Below, piece by piece: positions 1-9,759 of a stretch of 64,000 nucleotides of DNA. The DNA comes from Ligustrum vulgare. Lineage: Eukaryota > Streptophyta > Magnoliopsida > Lamiales > Oleaceae. The stretch lies in NCBI GenBank assembly GCA_963555705.1, contig CAUVWQ010000007.1:434001-498000 (forward strand), in the 5' to 3' direction. The notes under the pieces are model-generated. The model saw only the letters and a list, made by a program, of their open reading frames with translations, was not told where the DNA came from and did no database searches. Position 1 is the first letter of the stretch; every line of letters begins with the position of its first letter. Position numbers and translations under genes: made by a program.

Positions 1-70
1 TTCATTTAAAATTCACCTCTGCAATTTAAATTGGAGTAAATTAACGTTTGAAAATTACTTAAGTGTTCAC

Positions 71-140
71 TTCGTTTAAAATTCACCTCTGCAATTTATA
101 TTGGAGTGAATTAACGTTTGAAAATTACTTAAGTGTTCAT
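71..140 (+). repeat. Class A unit (reference 70-mer)
   Basis: This is the reference unit for the numbering used here. Positions 1-19 read TTCGTTTAAAATTCACCTC. Positions 20-40 hold the variable segment TGCAATTTATATTGGAGTGAA. Positions 41-70 hold TTAACGTTTG, then AAAATTnCTT, then AAGTGTTCAC. This copy has ATTACTT and ends CAT; the commonest forms are ATTGCTT and CAC. A subclass with GAAGATTGTTTAAG in the right half recurs (for example at 210-279) and usually precedes a class G unit. CTTAAG, AACGTT and TTTAAA palindromes each occur about once per unit unless mutated. Confidence 0.95.
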
Positions 141-209
141 TTCGTTTAAAATTCACCTCTACAATTTATATTGAGTGAATTAACGTTTGAAAATTACTTA
201 AGTGTTCAC
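141..209 (+). repeat. Class J unit, 69 bp (TATATTGAGTG)
   Basis: This unit is one base shorter than class A because TTGGAG has become TTGAG. It is often preceded by a unit ending CATTTCG and followed by ATTACTTAAG. It recurs in fixed company with I and B units (8.3-9.2 kb) and with the GAAGATTG subclass of A (51.5-51.8 kb). Position 21 is A or G in different copies. Confidence 0.9.
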
Positions 210-279
210 TTCGTTTAAAATTCACCTCTGCAATTTATATTGGAGTGAATTATCGTTTGAAGATTGTTTAAGTGTTCAC

Positions 280-348
280 TTCGTTTAAAATTCACCTCTA
301 CAACTTATATCGAGTGAATTAACGTTTGAAAATTGCTTAAGTGTTCAC
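280..348 (+). repeat. Class G unit, 69 bp (ACAACTTATATCG)
   Basis: This unit has a C in place of the third T of the AATTT tract (ACAACTT) together with TATATCGAGTG. It nearly always follows the A subclass with GAAGATTGTTTAAG. A sub-variant with CACCTCCACAAC occurs near 7189, 9341, 9966, 11218 and 15256 and dates duplications of the 7-15 kb part. Some copies carry AATTAATG in place of AATTAACG (near 2338, 5751, 7697, 48350 and 62617). Confidence 0.9.
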
Positions 349-417
349 TTCGTTTAAAATTCACCTCTACAATTTATATCGAGTGAATTAACGTTTGAAA
401 ATTGCTTAAGTGTTCAC
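349..417 (+). repeat. Class B unit, 69 bp (ACAATTTATATCGAG)
   Basis: This is one of the commonest classes. It has A at position 21 and TATATCGAGTG, which adds a third CpG to the unit. A subclass ends AACATTTGAAAAT, and another has AAAATAGCTTAAG. It closes the C-D-F-E-B string typical of 25-47 kb. Confidence 0.9.
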
Positions 418-487
418 TTCGTTTAAAATTCACCTCTGCAATTTATATTGTAGTGAATTAACGTTTGAAAATTGCTTAAGTGTTCAC
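418..487 (+). repeat. Class E unit, 70 bp (TTGTAGTGAA)
   Basis: G at unit position 34 has become T, giving TATATTGTAGTG. It normally follows class F and precedes B or D. A subclass with TTGTAGTAAATT is found next to J and B, for example near 9840, 11092, 15130 and 16730. A subclass ending AACATTTG alternates with class K at 51-54 kb. Confidence 0.9.
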
Positions 488-503
488 TTCGTTTAAAATT
501 CAC
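453..503 (+). other. Imperfect dyad across the unit junction (example)
   Basis: GTGAATT (453-459) and AACG (460-463) in one unit are complementary to CGTT (490-493) and AATTCAC (497-503) in the next unit, with three unpaired bases (TAA) on the right arm. Inside lies AAGTG-TT-CACTT around 478-489, a 5-bp inverted repeat with a 2-bp centre. A 14-base single-sided loop separates it from the left outer arm. The arrangement recurs at nearly every unit junction. It breaks by one mismatch in class D (GTAAATT) and class C (ATGAATT). It could be a protein-binding dyad or a cruciform-prone element, but the sequence alone shows only the complementarity. Confidence 0.7.
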
Positions 504-557
504 CTCTGCAATTTATATTGGAGTAAATTAACGTTTGAAAATTGCTTAAGTGTTCAC
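488..557 (+). repeat. Class D unit, 70 bp (TTGGAGTAAATT)
   Basis: G at unit position 38 has become A (GTAAATT), which puts one mismatch into the outer dyad arm. This copy begins TTCGTTT. The more frequent form begins TTCATTT (836-905), having lost the first CpG of the unit. A sub-variant reads CACCTCTTCAATTT (near 4196, 12193, 14003, 14630 and 16231). Confidence 0.9.
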
Positions 558-626
558 TTCGTTTAAAATTCACCTCTGCAATTTATATCGAGTGAATTAA
601 CGTTTGAAAATTGCTTAAGTGTTCAC
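558..626 (+). repeat. Class F unit, 69 bp (GCAATTTATATCGAG)
   Basis: This unit carries the TATATCGAGTG right part of class B and the GCAA left part of A, D and E. It looks like a recombinant or an intermediate between them. It almost always sits between D and E. Confidence 0.9.
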
Positions 627-765
627 TTCGTTTAAAATTCACCTCTGCAATTTATATTGTAGTGAATTAACGTTTGAAAATTGCTTAAGTGTTCACTTCG
701 TTTAAAATTCACCTCTACAATTTATATCGAGTGAATTAACGTTTGAAAATTGCTTAAGTGTTCAC

Positions 766-835
766 TTCGTTTAAAATTCACCTCTGTAATTTATATTGGA
801 ATGAATTAACGTTTGAAAATTGCTTAAGTGTTCAC
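766..835 (+). repeat. Class C unit, 70 bp (GTAATTT..GGAATGAATT)
   Basis: It has T at position 22 and A at position 36, so the outer dyad arm is ATGAATT with one mismatch. It usually precedes the TTCATTT form of D. Subclasses include CACTTCTGTAA, TTTACTTCTGTAA, TTCGCCTCTGTAA, AATTAAAGTTTG and CGTTTTAAAATTG, each of which recurs at matching places in duplicated blocks. Confidence 0.9.
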
Positions 836-905
836 TTCATTTAAAATTCACCTCTGCAATTTATATTGGAGTAAATTAACGTTTGAAAATTGCTTAAGTG
901 TTCAC
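836..905 (+). repeat. Class D unit, TTCATTT form
   Basis: This is the commoner D subclass. The unit starts TTCATTTAAAATTC and has GGAGTAAATT. It follows class C in most places, making C-D a stable pair. The TTCG to TTCA change is the transition expected at a CpG. Confidence 0.88.
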
Positions 906-1329
906 TTCGTTTAAAATTCACCTCTGCAATTTATATCGAGTGAATTAACGTTTGAAAATTGCTTAAGTGTTCACTTCGTTTAAAATTCACCTCTGCAATT
1001 TATATTGTAGTGAATTAACGTTTGAAAATTGCTTAAGTGTTCACTTCGTTTAAAATTCACCTCTACAATTTATATCGAGTGAATTAACGTTTGAAAATTG
1101 CTTAAGTGTTCACTTCGTTTAAAATTCACCTCTACAATTTATATCGAGTGAATTAACGTTTGAAAATTGCTTAAGTGTTCACTTCGTTTAAAATTCACCT
1201 CTGCAATTTATATTGAATGAATTAACGTTTTAAAATTGCTTAAGTGTTCAATTCGTTTAAAATTCACCTCTGTAATTTATATTGGAATGAATTAACGTTT
1301 GAAAATTGCTTAAGTGTTCACTTCTTTTA

Positions 1330-2132
1330 GAATTCACCTCTGCAATTTATATTGGAATAAATTAACGTTTGAAAATTGCTTAAGTGTTCACTTCGTTTAA
1401 AATTCACCTCTACAATTTATATCGAGTGAATTAACGTTTGAAAATTGCTTAAGTGTTCACTTCGTTTAAAATTCACTTCTGTAATTTATATTGGAATGAA
1501 TTAACGTTTGAAAATTGCTTAAGTGTTCACTTCGTTTAAAATTCACCTCTGTAATTTATATTGGAATGAATTAACGTTTGAAAATTGCTTAAGTGTTCAC
1601 TTCGTTTAAAATTCACCTCTGCAATTTATATCGAGTGAATTAACGTTTGAAAATTGCTTAAGTGTTCACTTCGTTTAAAATTCGCCTCTGTAATTTATAT
1701 TGGAATGAATTAACGTTTGAAAATTGCTTAAGTGTTCAATTCGTTTAAAATTCACCTCTGTAATTTATATTGGAATGAATTAACGTTTGAAAATTGCTTA
1801 AGTGTTCACTTCTTTTAAAATTCACCTCTGCAATTTATATTGGAGTAAATTAACGTTTGAAAATTGCTTAAGTGTTCACTTCGTTTAAAATTCACCTCTG
1901 CAATTTATATTGGAGTGAATTAACGTTTGAAAATTGCTTAAGTGTTCACTTCGTTTAAAATTCACCTCTGCAATTTATATTGAGTGAATTAACATTTGAA
2001 AATTGCTTAAGTGTTCACTTCGTTTAAAATTCACCTCTGCAATTTATATTGTAGTGAATTAACGTTTGAAAATTGCTTAAGTGTTCACTTCGTTTAAAAT
2101 TCACCTCTGCAATTTATATTGGAGTTAATTAA
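1330..2132 (+). repeat. GAATTC-to-TTAATTAA module, copy at 1.3-2.1 kb
   Basis: Two rare variants sit 795 bp apart: TTTAGAATTCACC creates GAATTC at 1330, and GGAGTTAATTAACG creates TTAATTAA at 2125. The same pair recurs at 27150/27945 and 61609/62404 with the identical 795-bp spacing. It also recurs at 30770/31563 with 793 bp (a 2-bp loss near 31130), and at 4952/5538 with 586 bp (three units lost). A TTAATTAA site at 48137 has no GAATTC partner upstream. Confidence 0.88.
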
Positions 2133-2715
2133 CGTTTGAAAATTACTTAAGTGTTCATTTCGTTTAAAATTCACCTCTACAATTTATATTGAGTGAATTA
2201 ACGTTTGAAAATTACTTAAGTGTTCACTTCGTTTAAAATTCACCTCTGCAATTTATATTGGAGTGAATTAACGTTTGAAGATTGTTTAAGTGTTCACTTC
2301 GTTTAAAATTCACCTCTACAACTTATATCGAGTGAATTAATGTTTGAAAATTGCTTAAGTGTTCACTTCGTTTAAAATTCACCTCTGCAATTTATATTGG
2401 AGTGAATTAACGTTTGAAAATTGCTGAAGTGTTCACTTCGTTTAAAATTCACCTCTGCAATTTATATTGGAGTGAATTAACGTTTAAAAATTGTTTAAGT
2501 GTTCACTTCGTTTAAAATTCACCTCTGCAATTTATATTGGAGTGAATTAACGTTTGAAAATTGTTTAAGTGTTCACTTCGTTTAAAATTCACCTCTACAA
2601 TTTATATCGAGTGAATTAACGTTTGAAAATTGCTTAAGTGTTCACTTCGTTTAAAATTCACCTCTGTAATTTATATTGGAATGAATTAACGTTTGAAAAT
2701 TGCTTAAGTGTTCAC

Positions 2716-2784
2716 TTCATTTAAAATTCACCTCTGCAATTATATTGGAGTAAATTAACGTTTGAAAATTGCTTAAGTGTTCAC
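2716..2784 (+). repeat. Class L unit, 69 bp (CAATTATATTGG)
   Basis: It resembles class D with one T missing from the AATTTATA tract. Copies occur near 2740, 6152, 8095, 9624, 10666, 48750, 54662, 57029, 59604 and 63017. In several of these it is followed by A and then K, so it marks one block family. Confidence 0.88.
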
Positions 2785-2854
2785 TTCGTTTAAAATTCAC
2801 CTCTGCAATTTATATTGGAGTGAATTAACGTTTGAAAATTGCTTAAGTGTTCAC

Positions 2855-2923
2855 TTCGTTTAAAATTCACCTCTGCAATTTATATGGAGTGAATTAACGT
2901 TTGAAAATTGCTTAAGTGTTCAC
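2855..2923 (+). repeat. Class K unit, 69 bp (TATATGGAGTG)
   Basis: One T is missing from TATATTGGAG. It is isolated in most of the array but alternates with class E at 51-54 kb. A sub-variant GGAGTCAATT is shared by copies near 35110, 35458, 36640 and 40890, which shows they descend from one parent. Confidence 0.88.
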
Positions 2924-3341
2924 TTCGTTTAAAATTCACCTCTGCAATTTATATTGGAGTGAATTAACGTTTGAAAATTGCTTAAGTGTTCACTTCGTTT
3001 AAAATTCACCTCTGCAATTTATATTGGAGTGAATTAACGTTTGAAAATTACTTAAGTGTTCATTTCGTTTAAAATTCACCTCTGCAATTTATATTGAGTG
3101 AATTAACGTTTGAAAATTACTTAAGTGTTCACTTCGTTTAAAATTCACCTCTGCAATTTATATTGGAGTGAATTAACGTTTGAAGATTGTTTAAGTGTTC
3201 ACTTCGTTTAAAATTCACCTCTACAACTTATATCGAGTGAATTAACGTTTGAAAATTGCTTAAGTGTTCACTTCGTTTAAAATTCACCTCTGCAATTTAT
3301 ATTGGAGTGAATTAACGTTTGAAAATTGCTTAAGTGTTCAC

Positions 3342-3411
3342 TTCGTTTAAAATTCACCTCAGAAATTTATATTGGAGTGAATTAACGTTTGAAAATTGTT
3401 TAAGTGTTCAC
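3342..3411 (+). repeat. Class H unit, 70 bp (CACCTCAGAAATTT)
   Basis: This is a rare class with two or three changes at positions 20-22. I find the AGAAATTT marker at 3361, 10106, 11358, 15396, 18598, 19990, 22357, 23750, 49373 and 63640. It is usually followed by an I unit and then B (by B directly in the 63.6-kb copy). The spacings expose duplications of 1252, 4038, 1392 and 3760 bp. Confidence 0.92.
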
Positions 3412-3481
3412 TTCGTTTAAAATTCACCTCTGGAATTTATATTGGAGTGAATTAACGTTTGAAAATTGTTTAAGTGTTCAC
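3412..3481 (+). repeat. Class I unit, 70 bp (CTCTGGAATTT)
   Basis: C at position 22 has become G. It usually carries ATTGTTTAAG in the right half, which destroys CTTAAG. It precedes B in H-I-B-A-I-B-J strings and is almost confined to the left 25 kb and to 49.4-49.7 kb. Confidence 0.9.
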
Positions 3482-4759
3482 TTCGTTTAAAATTCACCTC
3501 TACAATTTATATCGAGTGAATTAACGTTTGAAAATTGCTTAAGTGTTCACTTCGTTTAAAATTCACCTCTGCAATTTATATTGGAGTGAATTAACGTTTG
3601 AAAATTGTTTAAGTGTTCACTTCGTTTAAAATTCACCTCTGGAATTTATATTGGAGTGAATTAACGTTTGAAAATTGTTTAAGTGTTCACTTCGTTTAAA
3701 ATTCACCTCTACAATTTATATCGAGTGAATTAACGTTTGAAAATTGCTTAAGTGTTCATTTCGTTTAAAATTCACCTCTACAATTTATATTGAGTGAATT
3801 AACGTTTGAAAATTACTTAAGTGTTCACTTCGTTTAAAATTCACCTCTGCAATTTATATTGGAGTGAATTAACGTTTGAAGATTGTTTAAGTGTTCACTT
3901 CGTTTAAAATTCACCTCTACAACTTATATCAAGTGAATTAACGTTTGAAAATTGCTTAAGTGTTCACTTCGTTTAAAATTCACCTCTGCAATTTATATTG
4001 GAGTGAATTAACGTTTGAAAATTGTTTAAGTGTTCACTTCGTTTAAAATTCACCTCTACAATTTATATCGAGTGAATTAACGTTTGAAAATTGCTTAAGT
4101 GTTCACTTCGTTTAAAATTCACCTCTGTAATTTATATTGGAATGAATTAATGTTTGAAAATTGCTTAAGTGTTCACTTCATTTAAAATTCACCTCTTCAA
4201 TTTATATTGGAGTAAATTAACGTTTGAAAATTGCTTAAGTGTTCACTTCGTTTAAAATTCACCTCTGCAATTTATATTGGAGTGAATTAACGTTTGAAAA
4301 TTGTTTAAGTGTTCACTTCGTTTAAAATTCACCTCTACAATTTATATCGAGTGAATTAACGTTTGAAAATTACTTAAGTGTTCACTTCGTTTAAAATTCA
4401 CCTCTGTAATTTATATTGGAATGAATTAACGTTTGAAAATTGCTTAAGTGTTCACTTCATTTAAAATTCACCTCTGCAATTTATATTGGAGTCAATTAAC
4501 GTTTGAAAATTGCTTAAGTGTTCACTTCGTTTAAAATTCACCTCTGCAATTTATATTGGAGTGAATTAACGTTTGAAAATTGCTTAAGTGTTCACTTCGT
4601 TTAAAATTCACCTCTGCAATTTATATTGAGTGAATTAACATTTGAAAATTGCTTAAGTGTTCACTTCGTTTAAAATTCACCTCTGCAATTTATATTGTAG
4701 TAAATTAACGTTTGAAAATTGCTTAAGTGTTCACTTCGTTTAAAATTCACCTCTACAAT

Positions 4760-6720
4760 TTATATCGAGTGAATTAACGTTTGAAAATTGCTTAAGTGTT
4801 CACTTCGTTTAAAATTCACTTCTGTAATTTATATTGGAATGAATTAACGTTTGAAAATTGCTTAAGTGTTCAATTCGTTTAAAATTCACCTCTGTAATTT
4901 ATATTGGAATGAATTAACGTTTGAAAATTGCTTAAGTGTTCACTTCGTTTAGAATTCACCTCTGCAATTTATATTGGAATAAATTAACGTTTGAAAATTG
5001 CTTAAGTGTTCACTTCGTTTAAAATTCACCTCTACAATTTATATCGAGTGAATTAACGTTTGAAAATTGCTTAAGTGTTCACTTCGTTTAAAATTCACTT
5101 CTGTAATTTATATTGGAATGAATTAACGTTTGAAAATTGCTTAAGTGTTCACTTCGTTTAAAATTCACCTCTGTAATTTATATTGGAATGAATTAACGTT
5201 TGAAAATTGCTTAAGTGTTCACTTCGTTTAAAATTCACCTCTGCAATTTATATCGAGTGAATTAACGTTTGAAAATTGCTTAAGTGTTCACTTCGTTTAA
5301 AATTCGCCTCTGTAATTTATATTGGAATGAATTAACGTTTGAAAATTGCTTAAGTGTTCAATTCGTTTAAAATTCACCTCTGTAATTTATATTGGAATGA
5401 ATTAACGTTTGAAAATTGCTTAAGTGTTCACTTCTTTTAAAATTCACCTCTGCAATTTATATTGTAGTGAATTAACGTTTGAAAATTGCTTAAGTGTTCA
5501 CTTCGTTTAAAATTCACCTCTGCAATTTATATTGGAGTTAATTAACGTTTGAAAATTACTTAAGTGTTCATTTCGTTTAAAATTCACCTCTACAATTTAT
5601 ATTGAGTGAATTAACGTTTGAAAATTACTTAAGTGTTCACTTCGTTTAAAATTCACCTCTGCAATTTATATTGGAGTGAATTAACGTTTGAAGATTGTTT
5701 AAGTGTTCACTTCGTTTAAAATTCACCTCTACAACTTATATCGAGTGAATTAATGTTTGAAAATTGCTTAAGTGTTCACTTCGTTTAAAATTCACCTCTG
5801 CAATTTATATTGGAGTGAATTAACGTTTGAAAATTGCTGAAGTGTTCACTTCGTTTAAAATTCACCTCTGCAATTTATATTGGAGTGAATTAACGTTTAA
5901 AAATTGTTTAAGTGTTCACTTCGTTTAAAATTCACCTCTGCAATTTATATTGGAGTGAATTAACGTTTGAAAATTGTTTAAGTGTTCACTTCGTTTAAAA
6001 TTCACCTCTACAATTTATATCGAGTGAATTAACGTTTGAAAATTGCTTAAGTGTTCACTTCGTTTAAAATTCACCTCTGTAATTTATATTGGAATGAATT
6101 AACGTTTGAAAATTGCTTAAGTGTTCACTTCATTTAAAATTCACCTCTGCAATTATATTGGAGTAAATTAACGTTTGAAAATTGCTTAAGTGTTCACTTC
6201 GTTTAAAATTCACCTCTGCAATTTATATTGGAGTGAATTAACGTTTGAAAATTGCTTAAGTGTTCACTTCGTTTAAAATTCACCTCTGCAATTTATATGG
6301 AGTGAATTAACGTTTGAAAATTGCTTAAGTGTTCACTTCGTTTAAAATTCACCTCTGCAATTTATATTGGAGTGAATTAACGTTTGAAAATTGCTTAAGT
6401 GTTCACTTCGTTTAAAATTCACCTCTGCAATTTATATTGGAGTGAATTAACGTTTGAAAATTACTTAAGTGTTCATTTCGTTTAAAATTCACCTCTGCAA
6501 TTTATATTGAGTGAATTAACGTTTGAAAATTACTTAAGTGTTCACTTCGTTTAAAATTCACCTCTGCAATTTATATTGGAGTGAATTAACGTTTGAAGAT
6601 TGTTTAAGTGTTCACTTCGTTTAAAATTCACCTCTACAACTTATATCGAGTGAATTAACGTTTGAAAATTGCTTAAGTGTTCACTTCGTTTAAAATTCAC
6701 CTCTGCAATTTATATTGGAG
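4760..6720 (+). repeat. HOR block, copy 2, three units deleted
   Basis: This matches 1140-3310 but goes from the CTTCTTTT unit directly to an E-type unit at about 5455. The D, A and J units present at about 1830-2040 in copy 1 are absent, a loss of 209 bp and exactly three whole units (70+70+69). The join keeps the unit register, as expected for exchange between homologous units. Confidence 0.82.
4952..5545 (+). repeat. GAATTC-to-TTAATTAA module, shortened copy
   Basis: Spacing is 586 bp against 795 bp elsewhere, from loss of three units after the CTTCTTTT variant at 5431. In this copy the first marker unit begins TTCGTTTAGAATTC, not TTCTTTTAGAATTC, so it is either closer to the ancestral form or converted. 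Confidence 0.85.
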
Positions 6721-8282
6721 TGAATTAACGTTTGAAGATTGTTTAAGTGTTCACTTCGTTTAAAATTCACCTCTACAATTTATATCGAGTGAATTAACGT
6801 TTGAAAATTACTTAAGTGTTCACTTCGTTTAAAATTCACCTCTGGAATTTATATTGGAGTGAATTAACGTTTGAAAATTGTTTAAGTGTTCACTTCGTTT
6901 AAAATTCACCTCTACAATTTATATCGAGTGAATTAACGTTTGAAAATTGCTTAAGTGTTCATTTCGTTTAAAATTCACCTCTACAATTTATATTGAGTGA
7001 ATTAACGTTTGAAAATTACTTAAGTGTTCACTTCGTTTAAAATTCACCTCTGCAATTTATATTGGAGTGAATTAACGTTTGAAGATTGTTTAAGTGTTCA
7101 CTTCGTTTAAAATTCACCTCTACAACTTATATCGAGTGAATTAACGTTTGAAAATTGCTTAAGTGTTCACTTCGTTTAAAATTCACCTCCACAACTTATA
7201 TCGAGTGAATTAACGTTTGAAAATTGCTTAAGTGTTCACTTCGTTTAAAATTCACCTCTGCAATTTATATTGTAGTAAATTAACGTTTGAAAATTGCTTA
7301 AGTGTTCACTTCGTTTAAAATTCACCTCTACAATTTATATCGAGTGAATTAACGTTTGAAAATTACTTAAGTGTTCACTTCGTTTAAAATTCACCTCTGG
7401 AATTTATATTGGAGTGAATTAACGTTTGAAAATTGTTTAAGTGTTCACTTCGTTTAAAATTCACCTCTACAATTTATATCGAGTGAATTAACGTTTGAAA
7501 ATTACTTAAGTGTTCATTTCGTTTAAAATTCACCTCTACAATTTATATTGAGTGAATTAACGTTTGAAAATTACTTAAGTGTTCACTTCGTTTAAAATTC
7601 ACCTCTGCAATTTATATTGGAGTGAATTAACGTTTGAAGATTGTTTAAGTGTTCACTTCGTTTAAAATTCACCTCTACAACTTATATCGAGTGAATTAAT
7701 GTTTGAAAATTGCTTAAGTGTTCACTTCGTTTAAAATTCACCTCTGCAATTTATATTGGAGTGAATTAACGTTTGAAAATTGCTGAAGTGTTCACTTCGT
7801 TTAAAATTCACCTCTGCAATTTATATTGGAGTGAATTAACGTTTAAAAATTGTTTAAGTGTTCACTTCGTTTAAAATTCACCTCTGCAATTTATATTGGA
7901 GTGAATTAACGTTTGAAAATTGTTTAAGTGTTCACTTCGTTTAAAATTCACCTCTACAATTTATATCGAGTGAATTAACGTTTGAAAATTGCTTAAGTGT
8001 TCACTTCGTTTAAAATTCACCTCTGTAATTTATATTGGAATGAATTAACGTTTGAAAATTGCTTAAGTGTTCACTTCATTTAAAATTCACCTCTGCAATT
8101 ATATTGGAGTAAATTAACGTTTGAAAATTGCTTAAGTGTTCACTTCGTTTAAAATTCACCTCTGCAATTTATATTGTAGTAAATTAACGTTTGAAAATTG
8201 CTTAAGTGTTCACTTCGTTTAAAATTCACCTCTGCAATTTATATCGAGTGAATTAACGTTTGAAAATTGCTTAAGTGTTCAC

Positions 8283-9183
8283 TTCGTTTAAAATTCACCT
8301 CTGGAATTTATATTGGAGTGAATTAACGTTTGAAAATTGTTTAAGTGTTCACTTCGTTTAAAATTCACCTCTACAATTTATATCGAGTGAATTAACGTTT
8401 GAAAATTGCTTAAGTGTTCATTTCGTTTAAAATTCACCTCTACAATTTATATTGAGTGAATTAACGTTTGAAAATTACTTAAGTGTTCACTTCGTTTAAA
8501 ATTCACCTCTGGAATTTATATTGGAGTGAATTAACGTTTGAAAATTGTTTAAGTGTTCACTTCGTTTAAAATTCACCTCTACAATTTATATCGAGTGAAT
8601 TAACGTTTGAAAATTGCTGAAGTGTTCATTTCGTTTAAAATTCACCTCTACAATTTATATTGAGTGAATTAACGTTTGAAAATTGCTTAAGTGTTCACTT
8701 CGTTTAAAATTCACCTCTGCAATTTATATCGAGTGAATTAACGTTTGAAAATTGCTTAAGTGTTCACTTCGTTTAAAATTCACCTCTGGAATTTATATTG
8801 GAGTGAATTAACGTTTGAAAATTGTTTAAGTGTTCACTTCGTTTAAAATTCACCTCTACAATTTATATCGAGTGAATTAACGTTTGAAAATTGCTTAAGT
8901 GTTCATTTCGTTTAAAATTCACCTCTACAATTTATATTGAGTGAATTAACGTTTGAAAATTACTTAAGTGTTCACTTCGTTTAAAATTCACCTCTGGAAT
9001 TTATATTGGAGTGAATTAACGTTTGAAAATTGTTTAAGTGTTCACTTCGTTTAAAATTCACCTCTACAATTTATATCGAGTGAATTAACGTTTGAAAATT
9101 GCTTAAGTGTTCATTTCGTTTAAAATTCACCTCTACAATTTATATTGAGTGAATTAACGTTTGAAAATTACTTAAGTGTTCAC
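8283..9183 (+). repeat. Three-unit HOR I-B-J, 208 bp, four copies
   Basis: The order is I-B-J (8283-8490), I-B-J (8491-8698), one F (8699-8767), I-B-J (8768-8975), I-B-J (8976-9183). Each triplet is 70+69+69 = 208 bp. The GGAATTT marker lies at 8303, 8511, 8788 and 8996, giving steps of 208, 277 and 208. The second triplet carries CTGAAG in its B unit. This is a local, recent-looking expansion. Confidence 0.88.
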
Positions 9184-9759
9184 TTCGTTTAAAATTCACC
9201 TCTGCAATTTATATTGGAGTGAATTAACGTTTGAAGATTGTTTAAGTGTTCACTTCGTTTAAAATTCACCTCTACAACTTATATCGAGTGAATTAACGTT
9301 TGAAAATTGCTTAAGTGTTCACTTCGTTTAAAATTCACCTCCACAACTTATATCGAGTGAATTAACGTTTGAAAATTGCTTAAGTGTTCACTTCGTTTAA
9401 AATTCACCTCTGCAATTTATATTGTAGTAAATTAACGTTTGAAAATTGCTTAAGTGTTCACTTCGTTTAAAATTCACCTCTGCAATTTATATCGAGTGAA
9501 TTAACGTTTGAAAATTGCTTAAGTGTTCACTTCGTTTAAAATTCACCTCTGTAATTTATATTGGAATGAATTAACGTTTGAAAATTGCTTAAGTGTTCAC
9601 TTCATTTAAAATTCACCTCTGCAATTATATTGGAGTAAATTAACGTTTGAAAATTGCTTAAGTGTTCACTTCGTTTAAAATTCACCTCTGCAATTTATAT
9701 TGGAGTGAATTAACGTTTGAAAATTGCTTAAGTGTTCACTTCGTTTAAAATTCACTTCT

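Larger units (their letters stand above)
1140..3310 (+). repeat. HOR block, copy 1 of the 3622/3413-bp duplication
   Basis: The unit order and private variants here match about 4760-6720. The GAATTC variant (1330), the TTCGCC variant (1680), CTTCTTTT (1809), TTAATTAA (2125), TAATG in class G (2338), CTGAAG near 2425, CGTTTAAAAATTG near 2480, the L unit and the K unit all recur in the same order. The offset is 3622 bp up to about 1830 and 3413 bp afterwards, because copy 2 lacks three units. Confidence 0.85.

Noticed and set aside
440..452. Yeast-type ARS consensus or bacterial -10 box at ATTTATATTG
   Set aside because: Classes E and J match 10 of 11 ARS positions, but such matches are expected by chance in AT-rich DNA and no supporting element is visible.
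453..503. Intrinsic transcription terminators at each dyad
   Set aside because: The arms are AT-rich, bulged and have a 2-base inner loop with no U-tract context, and nothing suggests a transcribed operon.
488..504. CENP-B box at CTTCGTTTAAAATTCAC
   Set aside because: The left half (TTCG and the central A) fits the CENP-B box, but the essential CGGG half is absent in every unit seen.
2855..2923. Short ATGGAGTGA reading frame in class K units
   Set aside because: The ATG is followed by one codon and a stop; it is a by-product of the one-base loss.
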